This document shows positions 18,063 through 26,724 of a stretch of 64,000 nt of DNA, in pieces (the stretch's first letter is position 1; each line of letters begins with the position of its first letter). Under the pieces are notes generated by a model. It saw only the letters and a program-made list of their open reading frames with translations, was not told the DNA's origin and did no database searches. The DNA is taken from assembly GCF_001941425.1 (NCBI RefSeq), contig NZ_CP009244.1:744001-808000 (forward strand), in the 5' to 3' direction. This DNA is from Corynebacterium ammoniagenes DSM 20306 (lineage in GTDB: Bacteria; Actinomycetota; Actinomycetes; Mycobacteriales; Mycobacteriaceae). A program made the position numbers and the translations under genes.

Positions 18063-19118
18063 TTACTTCATAGCATCCTGGAATGTGGCAACCGCGGCGT
18101 CTTGACCTTCAGTTACTGCTTCCAAATCAGGGTTGAGCAGGTTGATATCTGCGAGTGCTGGAGTGCCCTCCGGGGTATCCACGGATTCGCGTACCGGTAG
18201 GTAGGCCTGGTCAACTGCGATTTCTTGTGCTTCTTCGGACAGCAGGAAGTTGATGTACGCCTCGGCGGCTTCCTTATTCTCTGAAGCTTCGAAGATACCT
18301 GCCGGCTCCGTGATGTACGGTGAGCCTTCTTCTGGGTAGGCAGTGGCGATGGGGGAGCCTGCCTCAGCCAAGTCACGCACGAGGTAATCCACAACTACAC
18401 CGACCGGACGTGAACCTGAAGCAATTTCCTGCGATGTTGGGCCATTGGACTGGGCAATCATTGGTTGATTTTCACCTAGTGCGGTAATCCAGTCTTCGCC
18501 GAGCTCATCAGATTCAAGCCACACGGAGGCATTGAAGGCTGCCGCACCAGAAACCGCCGGATCCGGCATGACAAGTTGATCCTTGTACTTTGGATCCAGC
18601 AGGTCCTGCCAGGACTTCGGCGCTTCGTCTTCGCTGATGACATCAGTGTTGTAGGCAATCACCGTGGGAATGATTCGGGTGCCGACATAAAATCCTTCTT
18701 CGTCGACGACTTCCTCCATGATGCCTTCAGTGTCGACATTTTCTAGCTCCGCAAGGTCGCCCTCTGCTGCGTAGCCTTCGAAGGTTGGGGAATCAGCAGC
18801 CCATAAGATATCTGCTTCGATGTCACCTGATTCTTTTTCCGATGCAATTCGGGCATTGAGATCACCCGTGCCCGCGCGATAGACCTCGACAGTGATATCT
18901 GGGTGCGCTTCCATGAACGCAGAATTGATCTCATCGACTTTTTCTTCTGGCTCCGAGGTATAAACCGTGAGCGTGATCTGCTCATCGCTGGAAGCTCCCG
19001 TGGAGTCAGCCGCAGCATCACTTCCGCCTTCGGTTGGTTCTGAGCACGCTACCAAAACGAATGCCGTGGCTGCAGCCGATGCGGCAACAAGGGAGGAACG
19101 GAAGAAAGAACGAGACAT
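18063..19118 (-). CDS. ABC importer substrate-binding lipoprotein (Fe3+/AEP-like)
   Basis: This 351-residue binding protein is of the FbpA-like family. The lipoprotein signal ends in the lipobox VLVAC at about residue 25, followed by an acidic, Ser/Gly-rich linker. The mature domain starts ITLTVYTSEPEEKV and contains EADILWAADSP, NGPTSQEIASG and VVVDYLVRD. The start was set at ATG 19118 (MSRSFFRSS) because GGAG lies 6 bases upstream and the signal peptide begins there; the 25-residue upstream extension lacks such support. The tandem tyrosines typical of iron-binding FbpA are not evident, so a ligand other than iron, such as 2-aminoethylphosphonate, is a fair alternative. Confidence 0.75.
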   Translation of the reverse strand: MSRSFFRSSLVAASAAATAFVLVACSEPTEGGSDAAADSTGASSDEQITLTVYTSEPEEKVDEINSAFMEAHPDITVEVYRAGTGDLNARIASEKESGDIEADILWAADSPTFEGYAAEGDLAELENVDTEGIMEEVVDEEGFYVGTRIIPTVIAYNTDVISEDEAPKSWQDLLDPKYKDQLVMPDPAVSGAAAFNASVWLESDELGEDWITALGENQPMIAQSNGPTSQEIASGSRPVGVVVDYLVRDLAEAGSPIATAYPEEGSPYITEPAGIFEASENKEAAEAYINFLLSEEAQEIAVDQAYLPVRESVDTPEGTPALADINLLNPDLEAVTEGQDAAVATFQDAMK

Positions 19119-19294
19119 GAAAGCTCCTGTGGGGATGGGAATATTACTAACAACAGATCGATAGTGCCTTATGAAAGAGTCTTGCAAGTGCACTAATGGT
19201 TAACCCAAGCAAAACAATTGTATCTCCCGTATGAGAGATTAGCGTGGATCTGGCCTTGTTGAGACTCCCGTCACTGGAGCTTGCTTCCTGATGA

Positions 19295-20959
19295 TCAATT
19301 GGCCGGTAAGGAAAGATTTTGATCCGTAATGACGTTAATCAAGGCAGACCGTTTTTCTTCTTTCACGGAAACCAATGCTTGTTGAATTGCAGCTGCAACG
19401 TCGTCATTGGAAGTTAGAGCTTGTCCGAAAGCTCCATATCCTTCGGCAACCTTTGCGAAATCCGGATTGTCGACTTGGGTGCCGGATACACGGTGTGGGA
19501 AGTGATTTTCTTGGTGATCGCGAATAGTACTGAACTCACCGTTAGAGAAGACGACAATCAGAATCGGCGCGTCGTGCTGAACGGCGGTGGCTAGTTCTTG
19601 GGAATTCATGAGGAACTCTCCGTCACCTGCGATTGTCACGACGGTACGTGAGGGGTCTTCCAAAGCTGAAGCTGTAGCTGAGGGAACGCTGTAGCCCATC
19701 GAGCCGTTCTTCACACTTAGCTGCGACGGATACTGCTGGGTACGTAAGTAACGTTGAGCCCAGATGCAGTGATTTCCGGCACCAAAGGTAAACAAGGCAG
19801 AGTCATCTAGCTGTTTTTGGAGCTCGTCAAAAACAACCTCCATATTCACCGTTCCAGGCCGTGTGTTGCGCAGCGGCTCTACGGTAACAGGAGCCGAGAA
19901 TTTCATGTGTGCATGGTGCGCGTCTTCGAACCACTGAGAATTCAGTTGTTCTCTCATCGCAATATTATCGAGGTCGCCAACAAATTCCTCAGGGTTGGCG
20001 AGGATATGCCGAGTTACTGGAGCGGAATTCCCGTGCAGGTTCGCGTCGATATTGACAAATATATTCTTAGAGTCTGGGGTTTGACGGAGCTGATAGCCGT
20101 CTGTAGGAACGTCGGTAAAGAGCGCCCCGATAGCAATCACCAGATCCGCGGATTGAAAAACGTCTGCGGCAGTATCGGAGCGTCCGTAGCCTAACCAGCC
20201 AGCGTTGGCTGGGCTATCAAATGGAACACGATCAGTAGCGCGCCAGTCATGCAGCACCGGGATCTTGTTTTCTTCGGCAAACTTGGTCAAAGCATTTGAA
20301 GACTGCGGAGTCCATCCCGGACCACCGACGTATAGTAGGGGCTGCTTCGCCTTATGAAGTGCGTCTTGGACAAATTCCAGATCTTTATTTGACACTGCGC
20401 CGCTACTTACGGGGATGGGCGAAACTATTGTGCCTTCGAATGGTTCGTAAAGTATGTCCTCTGGTAGGCCGACAACTACCGGGCCGGGGCGGCCAGACAT
20501 CGCTAGGTGGAATGCTTGTGCGACAACTTCATGGGTGCGTGAAGGATCATCGAGGACGAAGACCTGCTTCGTCTGCGTTCCGAACCAAGCCTTCGGATCG
20601 AACTCTTGGAAAGACTCGCGGTCTCGGTCTGAGTTTGGGATCAAGCCGATGAATAATACTAGTGGAGTAGCGTCCTGCCACGCGGTGTGGATTCCAATCA
20701 ATGCATTCGCTGCGCCTGGCCCTCGCGTGACCATGGCGACTCCGGGAGTATTGGTTAACTTTCCATGCGCTTCTGCCATATATGCAGCCCCACCTTCGTG
20801 GCGGCAAACAATCGTTTCGATCTCAGCTTCATAGAGCCCGTCCAATACCGGCAGGAAGCTCTCACCAGGAACCTCAAAAACTCGATTGACGTTGTGTGTT
20901 TTCAAGGCAGCAACGATTGCCTGACCAACGTGCATTCGGTCTTGATTCACGGATGTCAT
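19295..20959 (-). CDS. ThDP-dependent acetolactate synthase-like enzyme
   Basis: This 554-residue thiamine-diphosphate enzyme has the standard three-domain layout: PYR domain with catalytic glutamate in CRHEGGAAYMAE (about residue 55), central domain, and PP domain with the metal/ThDP motif GDGEFLMNSQELA...VVFSN. It should decarboxylate a 2-oxo acid and may ligate the product to a second carbonyl. The retained glutamate argues against glyoxylate carboligase, where it is a valine. It sits 58 bases below an MHS transporter and has AAAGG before its ATG, so transporter and enzyme probably form one unit. No regulatory or FAD-specific motif tells whether it is a true acetolactate synthase, and the substrate is unknown. 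Confidence 0.72.
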   Translation of the reverse strand: MTSVNQDRMHVGQAIVAALKTHNVNRVFEVPGESFLPVLDGLYEAEIETIVCRHEGGAAYMAEAHGKLTNTPGVAMVTRGPGAANALIGIHTAWQDATPLVLFIGLIPNSDRDRESFQEFDPKAWFGTQTKQVFVLDDPSRTHEVVAQAFHLAMSGRPGPVVVGLPEDILYEPFEGTIVSPIPVSSGAVSNKDLEFVQDALHKAKQPLLYVGGPGWTPQSSNALTKFAEENKIPVLHDWRATDRVPFDSPANAGWLGYGRSDTAADVFQSADLVIAIGALFTDVPTDGYQLRQTPDSKNIFVNIDANLHGNSAPVTRHILANPEEFVGDLDNIAMREQLNSQWFEDAHHAHMKFSAPVTVEPLRNTRPGTVNMEVVFDELQKQLDDSALFTFGAGNHCIWAQRYLRTQQYPSQLSVKNGSMGYSVPSATASALEDPSRTVVTIAGDGEFLMNSQELATAVQHDAPILIVVFSNGEFSTIRDHQENHFPHRVSGTQVDNPDFAKVAEGYGAFGQALTSNDDVAAAIQQALVSVKEEKRSALINVITDQNLSLPAN

Positions 20960-21017
20960 TGTTGTGACCTTTCAAATCTCAATTGGTAGCCCGAACAGCG
21001 TGCTGTGCGGAATCTGC

Positions 21018-22403
21018 TTAGCTATCTTGGCGTACGACGTTGTCTTTAACGCGATATTTTTCGCCCACAAATCCGCCTATGGCGGTAATCAGCGCGACAA
21101 TCACAAGAATTACGATGCCGGGGGTTGAGCTTGGCTGCTCATTAGTGGAGTTCATCCAGGTTGCAATGAAGGGCAGTAGTCCGGAAATCGCTCCTGCAAC
21201 GTTGGCACTAATTGCTACTCCGGAGTAACGCATCTTGGCCGGAAACAGTTCGGACAAAAGGACACCAGAGACTGAATAGGTAATAGTGACAGAGGAGATA
21301 CCTAAGCAGACGGCGATGGTCAATGCTATGGCGTTGCCAGAATCAATCATGGCCCAGATTGGCCAAGATAGAAGTGCGGTCGCAACGCCGCCCCAGCCGA
21401 TAATGCGACCCGGCCCGAACTTTTCACCCAGGCGGCCGAAGAAGAGATTAATGAAGATTTGGCAGATAGCGCCCAGAAGAGTGGCATTGACGACCATTTG
21501 GCGGTCAAGCCCTAATGATTCTGTTGCATAGCTAAGTACATACGTACTCATGACGAAGAACCCGCCAATGCCGAGCAGTGCCGCTGCGGTTGCTAGCGCT
21601 AACTGAGGTAAATAGTCGCGGAAGAGATCTTTCAATGATCCCTTCTCTTTTTCCTCACCCTCCACTGCGCTCAGGGCTTCAAATACTGGAGATTCTTCGA
21701 CTTTAAGTCGAATCCACAAAGCAACGCCAAGGAAAGGAAATGCTACCAAGAACGGAATACGCCACGCCCAAGAATCTACAGTCTCTGGTGGAAGCATCAG
21801 AATGAGGGCAAATATGCCAGAAGAGAGCAAGGTGCCTACTGGTGAACCAATTTGGACTAGTGCAGCATAGCGGCCGCGCTTTTCCTCGGGGGCATGTTCA
21901 ATAGCCATGGTGGTTGCACCGCCCCACTCGCCGCCAACGGCAACGCCCTGCAGCAGGCGAAGAACCGTGAGCATGACCGGAGCCCATACCCCGATGGACC
22001 CGTAAGTTGGTAGGAGGCCAATGACACCGGTGGCGACACCAATTACGGCGATTGAAATAATCAAGGCCGGTCGCCGTCCGTATTTGTCGCCGATGTGACC
22101 GAAAATTATCGCGCCTAGTGGCCTTGCAAGGAACCCCACACCGAAAGTCGCGAACGCTGCGAGTGTCGCATTAGCACCACCTACACCCGCGAAGAAAAGG
22201 TGATTAAAAACTAGTGCCGAAGCGGTACCGAAGAGGAAAAAGTCATACCACTCTAGGGCGGTACCAACGAATGCCGCACGGGCGATGCGACCTACTTCTT
22301 TAGGGTCAACCTCAACTTCTGCCCCTCGAGCAATCTGTTCCTTTAGTTCGCCCGAGTCCAGCTGGGAAGCAGCTGGGTTTGAAGAGCTTGTCGACGAATT
22401 CAC
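21018..22403 (-). CDS. MFS transporter, metabolite:H+ symporter (MHS) family
   Basis: This 461-residue, 12-helix major facilitator protein of the ShiA/ProP-like MHS group has RAAFVGTALEWYDFFLFG at the first helix, GHIGDKYGRRPAL in the loop between helices 2 and 3, and GEWGGATTM in helix 5. A central hydrophilic loop (ESPVFEAL...EEKEKGS) separates the halves. Members take up organic acids or zwitterions with protons. The start is GTG 22403 behind GAGGGG. It lies between a PucR-type regulator and the ThDP enzyme on the same strand, so it probably imports the substrate of that enzyme. Confidence 0.8.
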   Translation of the reverse strand: MNSSTSSSNPAASQLDSGELKEQIARGAEVEVDPKEVGRIARAAFVGTALEWYDFFLFGTASALVFNHLFFAGVGGANATLAAFATFGVGFLARPLGAIIFGHIGDKYGRRPALIISIAVIGVATGVIGLLPTYGSIGVWAPVMLTVLRLLQGVAVGGEWGGATTMAIEHAPEEKRGRYAALVQIGSPVGTLLSSGIFALILMLPPETVDSWAWRIPFLVAFPFLGVALWIRLKVEESPVFEALSAVEGEEKEKGSLKDLFRDYLPQLALATAAALLGIGGFFVMSTYVLSYATESLGLDRQMVVNATLLGAICQIFINLFFGRLGEKFGPGRIIGWGGVATALLSWPIWAMIDSGNAIALTIAVCLGISSVTITYSVSGVLLSELFPAKMRYSGVAISANVAGAISGLLPFIATWMNSTNEQPSSTPGIVILVIVALITAIGGFVGEKYRVKDNVVRQDS

Positions 22404-22545
22404 TTTGTGATCCCCTCACGTGTTGGAAAAGTCAATTACATATATCTCAACACCTTAAATAATGTGACCTGCATTTCATATGATTGTTTTAAAGACAGGG
22501 AAACGGCAAATATTGACGACGGAAAATTGTGCGAATGCACATCTG

Positions 22546-23679
22546 TTAGCTCGGGGACGATAGCGCCACAACTACTAATGAAGCTTGGTTTGGCACTGTT
22601 ATATCCAAACCGGAGCGGGAAGAGAATTGCTTAATTCGGTTAATTACTGTGTTGCGATGGCAGAAGGAAAGTTGGGCAGTCTGTTTGATTGAGCCAGTTT
22701 CAAGGTAAGCCCGTACCGTATCGAGGATGGGGTCTTTGGCACGTCTAAGCTCATGGAGGTAGTCGGATATTTCATGAATCTGTCGGCCATATACGGATGT
22801 CAGGGCATCGCGCGCAACAGCCCACATTGCGTTTTTGATAGGTTCTATCCCCGTGGGACGGCCGAACGAATTGAACAATTGTGGGGAAGAACGCACCGCA
22901 CCTCTAACCTCCGCAAGCCCAACAACGGTTTCAAAGCGAATGCCGGGGAAGTGCGCTAGCTTTTCGATCTGGCGTTCAATTTCGGTTGATTTGGTCCGCC
23001 AAAATGCTACGTAGCTGGTCCCGAAACTTTGGCAGAATACCTTTCCTGACGCTGTTGCAGGTTCTAGTCTCGAATGAACTTCGTCCGCAACGGATGGATG
23101 GAAGACAACTACTTCGCATTCGATGGATGCGTCAACTTCCAGGATATGTGAAATTTCGTTAAGTCCTCGTTCTCCTAAGGAGTCGGATGAAAAAAGACGA
23201 TCTAGATAGCGCGAGTTAGCAATACGAAAATCCTGGGCGCTGCGTGCTTCTTCCCGCTGGAATGACGTGCGGACGTAAAAGGCATACTCGGTGACCACAT
23301 AATTGAGTTTTTCTACGTGCTCAATCAGTACAGGAAGCGATTCTTCTCCCGACGCCATCTTCAGGTAATTCCAAATAACCTTAAAATCCAAGTGGATTGC
23401 GTCAACCAATTGGGGAAGGTCGATGTCTTGTCGTGCACGGCGATTGCCGAACTGTTCCGCATGGTCTTTAAGGCCCGGCTGCGTTTGGTTCGAAGTTGTC
23501 GCTTTTAGTATCAGGGTGAGTACTTCATGGGCGGTTGAGCGAAGCTCGCTTTCGGGTATTACTGACTCGCCGTAAAGACCGACCTCATTGAATTCGTGAA
23601 TGAAGTCTTCTACGAGAAGTGGCATGTCATTTAAAGCCTTCTCAATAAGCTCGTCCCATTGATTTTCGTGCATATGCAC
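22546..23679 (-). CDS. PucR-type transcriptional regulator (CdaR/helix-turn-helix 30 family)
   Basis: This 377-residue regulator ends in the PucR-type C-terminal helix-turn-helix (YLETGSIKQTAQLSFCHRNT and NRIKQF, about residues 315-350). The N-terminal two thirds form an effector or signal region without transmembrane segments. It is divergent from the amidohydrolase gene (about 118 bases between starts) and upstream of the MHS transporter on the same strand, so it is the likely activator of both sides. The start may be GTG 23679 or ATG 23673. The gene and its surroundings are clearly more A+T-rich than most of the window. Confidence 0.75.
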   Translation of the reverse strand: MHMHENQWDELIEKALNDMPLLVEDFIHEFNEVGLYGESVIPESELRSTAHEVLTLILKATTSNQTQPGLKDHAEQFGNRRARQDIDLPQLVDAIHLDFKVIWNYLKMASGEESLPVLIEHVEKLNYVVTEYAFYVRTSFQREEARSAQDFRIANSRYLDRLFSSDSLGERGLNEISHILEVDASIECEVVVFHPSVADEVHSRLEPATASGKVFCQSFGTSYVAFWRTKSTEIERQIEKLAHFPGIRFETVVGLAEVRGAVRSSPQLFNSFGRPTGIEPIKNAMWAVARDALTSVYGRQIHEISDYLHELRRAKDPILDTVRAYLETGSIKQTAQLSFCHRNTVINRIKQFSSRSGLDITVPNQASLVVVALSSPS

Positions 23680-23797
23680 AATCGTAGACCGGAAAGTTTA
23701 ATGGATTCACATCTTCTGTGGGATATTGCCAAATTAGGACTCAGTCGTACTACTTTGAGTTGTACATCACAGTCATTCGTTTAGTTTGGAATTCAAG

Positions 23798-25447
23798 ATG
23801 CGATCATCCCTAAATCAATCACCAATTACGCTTATAGAAAACGCGCGATTCCTGACTCAGGATCCGCAGAACCCTGTTGCGGACGCGGTCGTAATTGTCG
23901 AAGGAAAAATAATTGCATTAGACGAATCTGCAGGTCGATTTCAAAATGTCGAGAAAATTGACGCGGAGGGCGCAATAGTTGTCCCTGGGTTCAACGATGT
24001 TCACGCGCACAGTGTGTGGTTTGGACAGACTCTCCTTGAAATTGACTTAAGTCAATCCAAAACTCCCGGAGCTGTGTATGAGGCACTAGCAGGTGCACTT
24101 AAACATGAGGGTTCTGAGCAGCTGGGAGCAAAACCCCAATGGTTAATCGCATCGGGCTTTAATCCCAATTTGCTTGAAGGCGCAGAACTCGAAATTAACA
24201 AATTAGATCGTTCAACTGGTGGCCGTCCCCTGTTGATTAAACACAACTCCGGGCACGCTTACACGGTCAATAGCAAAGCTCTCGAAATTGCTGGTGTTGA
24301 CCCGCGCGACCCAGTTGAGATTGAAGGAGGTGAGATAGTCACAGACCAAGATGGACTTGCGACCGGTCTATTAGATGAAAATGCGATGCGCATTATTCAA
24401 GACATTCTCCAACCAGAAGCGAGTTCTGAGCTGGTGCAGGCTCTAGAAAGAGCGACTCAGCATTATGTGACGGAAGGGCTGACTTCGGTTACCGATGCCG
24501 GAGTAGCTGGAGGCTGGATTGGTCACTCTCCACGTGAAATATCAGCGTATCAAGCTGCCGAAATACCAACGCGTATGCAGCTGATGCCCACGATCGACGT
24601 ACTCCACAATCTTTCAGGTCACACTAGCGAAGAGCCTGGCTACGGGATTGACACGGGATTGCGAACTGGTTTTGGTGACGACAAGCTGCAGATTGGGCCC
24701 ACGAAAATTTTCACTGATGGCTCGCTATTGGGAACGACAGCAGCTATGTCCGAGGACTATCAGTGCTGCTCCCATCATGGATACTTTCAGGGTGACGTCG
24801 AAGAAATGAGAGGTCAAGCTCTCAGAGCCGCGTCTTTAGGGTGGTCTTTGGCCTTGCACGCTATTGGTGATGCTGCCGTGGAGTTTTCGATAGGCGTCAT
24901 AATGGAAGCAATAGATTCTTTCGGGGCACCGTCTATGCCGCACCGCATCGAGCACGGTGGAGTGGTTCAAGATGATCAGATTAAGAGAATGGCGGATTAC
25001 GGAATAATTCTGGTTCCGCAGCCACGGTTTATTCGCGAATTCGGGGATTCAATGGCTGAGAAAATCGGAGTTGAACGCACTAACTTGTCATATCCAGCCA
25101 AGAGGTTACTCGACGCAGGCATGATTCTACCAGGAAGTTCAGATCGTCCAGTGGCGAATGGAGCGCCGCTCAAAGTCATGGAAGCGTTCGTAAACCGTGA
25201 AACTGAAACTGGAGAACTCTACGGCACGAGTGAACGTATTACGGCTGCAGAAGCCCTGTATGCATACACAGCAGGGTCCGCTTATGTCACTGGGTGGGGT
25301 GGAAAGAAAGGTCAGATTAAACCTGGACAGCTTGCTGACCTCGCGTTTTTGGAGGATAACCCTCTCGAAGTTGCCAGCACATCAATTGGTTCAATCGAGG
25401 TCGTCGGCACCATGGTCGGCGGTGAAATGGTTCACGGGAAGTTCTGA
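23798..25447 (+). CDS. YtcJ-like amidohydrolase
   Basis: This metal-dependent amidohydrolase-superfamily protein of 549 residues belongs to the amidohydrolase 3/YtcJ group, which hydrolyse amides or similar bonds. The N-terminal beta sandwich starts ITLIENARFLT. The metal motif DVHAH stands at about residue 68, FTDGSLLGTTAA and LHAIGD are further family blocks, and the HRIEHG motif follows. There is no signal peptide, so it is cytoplasmic. ATG 23798 is preferred over the in-frame TTG at 23786; the ribosome-binding site (GGA, 8 bases upstream) is weak. It is followed 44 bases later by an M20 hydrolase, so the pair may act in sequence on one amide or ureide. Confidence 0.75.
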   Translation: MRSSLNQSPITLIENARFLTQDPQNPVADAVVIVEGKIIALDESAGRFQNVEKIDAEGAIVVPGFNDVHAHSVWFGQTLLEIDLSQSKTPGAVYEALAGALKHEGSEQLGAKPQWLIASGFNPNLLEGAELEINKLDRSTGGRPLLIKHNSGHAYTVNSKALEIAGVDPRDPVEIEGGEIVTDQDGLATGLLDENAMRIIQDILQPEASSELVQALERATQHYVTEGLTSVTDAGVAGGWIGHSPREISAYQAAEIPTRMQLMPTIDVLHNLSGHTSEEPGYGIDTGLRTGFGDDKLQIGPTKIFTDGSLLGTTAAMSEDYQCCSHHGYFQGDVEEMRGQALRAASLGWSLALHAIGDAAVEFSIGVIMEAIDSFGAPSMPHRIEHGGVVQDDQIKRMADYGIILVPQPRFIREFGDSMAEKIGVERTNLSYPAKRLLDAGMILPGSSDRPVANGAPLKVMEAFVNRETETGELYGTSERITAAEALYAYTAGSAYVTGWGGKKGQIKPGQLADLAFLEDNPLEVASTSIGSIEVVGTMVGGEMVHGKF

Positions 25448-25491
25448 TCTGAGATACAGGTAGAAGCAGATAAGTAGCGAAAGGAAAAATA

Positions 25492-26724
25492 ATGAGCACA
25501 GATTGGAACCAACGATTCCTCGCACACTTTGATGCGATGAGTGAAAACGGTGCAACCGAGGGCGGTGGTGTAGAACGTCAGGCTGCTAGCGAGGGTGACA
25601 TAGCGAACCGCAAATGGTTTGAGGCCTTACTGCAGGAGCTTGGCGCAAAAGTTTCTTACGATGAAATCGGTAATCAGTATGGTGTATTCGAATTTGACCC
25701 TGAATTACCGTTTGTCGGTTTAGGATCTCACCTGGATTCACAACCGTTAGCTGGTCGATACGACGGCGCTTATGGTGTACTTGCTGGAGCCCATGCTGCA
25801 GCACGAGTCGTAGAACGAATTAAGCAAACCGGGGAGACTCCAACAAGAAATATTGCAGTTATCAACTGGTTCAATGAAGAAGGTTCGCGTTTTGCCCCTT
25901 CGATGATGGGTAGCTCCGTATTTACTGAAAAGTTGTCTCTTGAGACTGCTCTGAACACCACCGATTTATCAGGAACTACTGTCAGTGAAGCAATAGGCCG
26001 TGCTAATTGGCAACCAGTGCAGGCTTCTCCCGTAATTTCGGAATATGCTGAAATTCACGTTGAACAGGGGAAAGAGCTAGAACATGCGGGCAATCAGATT
26101 GGATTAGTAACTGCCACGTGGGGTGCGCGTAAATTCCAATTAACTGTGAAAGGCGAGCAAGGCCATACCGGGTCCACCTTGATGTCTGACCGCAAGGATG
26201 CGCTATTTGGCGCTTCTTTAGTTATTGCATCCGTACGCAGGTTTACCGATCAATTCGAACCGGGACAGCTGCAGGCTTCAGTCTCGCAGCTGACTCTTGA
26301 GCCAAATTCGCCGGTTACTATTGCCCGCGAAGTGATATTCAACGTTGATTTACGATCACCAGAGTCAAGCGTATTGCGCAGTGCGCAGGACGAATTGCAG
26401 TCCATTATTGAATCAGCAGAATCAGAATCTAAGACTGAAATACAATGCGATCAAACTCATCATTGGGATCTGAACCCGTATCCGCGAGACGGCGTTGAAC
26501 TTAGCAGAGAAGTTGTGGAAAAGCTCGGAATTTCTTACCAAGAAATTTTCACCGTGGCAGGTCATGACTCCACGAACATGAAAGATTTCGTTCCCACTGT
26601 TATGTTATTCGTCCCGAGTAAGGATGGAATCTCGCACAACGAAGCGGAGTATACGAAGCCGGAAGATTGTCTCGCTGGTGTGGAAGTATTCACTGAAGTC
26701 GCAGGTAGATTGATTTTCTCTTAG
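25492..26724 (+). CDS. M20-family Zn hydrolase (N-carbamoyl-L-amino-acid hydrolase/allantoate amidohydrolase type)
   Basis: This 410-residue metallo-amidase of the hydantoinase/carbamoylase group would release ammonia and CO2 from an N-carbamoyl compound or cleave an amide. Metal-ligand motifs are GSHLDSQPLAGRYDGAYG (His and bridging Asp, about residue 82), NWFNEEGSRF (Glu-Glu) and the late AGHDSTNM (His). A dimerisation/lid domain lies at about residues 210-325. AGGAAA precedes ATG 25492. It is co-oriented with the amidohydrolase gene and overlaps the convergent second PucR gene by 4 bases. Base composition is lower in G+C (about 45-50 % in sampled lines) than downstream genes. Confidence 0.8.
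   Translation: MSTDWNQRFLAHFDAMSENGATEGGGVERQAASEGDIANRKWFEALLQELGAKVSYDEIGNQYGVFEFDPELPFVGLGSHLDSQPLAGRYDGAYGVLAGAHAAARVVERIKQTGETPTRNIAVINWFNEEGSRFAPSMMGSSVFTEKLSLETALNTTDLSGTTVSEAIGRANWQPVQASPVISEYAEIHVEQGKELEHAGNQIGLVTATWGARKFQLTVKGEQGHTGSTLMSDRKDALFGASLVIASVRRFTDQFEPGQLQASVSQLTLEPNSPVTIAREVIFNVDLRSPESSVLRSAQDELQSIIESAESESKTEIQCDQTHHWDLNPYPRDGVELSREVVEKLGISYQEIFTVAGHDSTNMKDFVPTVMLFVPSKDGISHNEAEYTKPEDCLAGVEVFTEVAGRLIFS

Noticed and set aside
19191-19210. DtxR-like iron box before the ABC importer
   Set aside because: GGTTAACC is a short palindrome but lacks the 19-bp spacing and flanks of a DtxR site, so it does not support iron regulation.
19295-20959. Glyoxylate carboligase (purine degradation)
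   Set aside because: The PucR and M20 neighbours suggested it, but the catalytic glutamate (CRHEGG) is present, whereas glyoxylate carboligase has a valine there.
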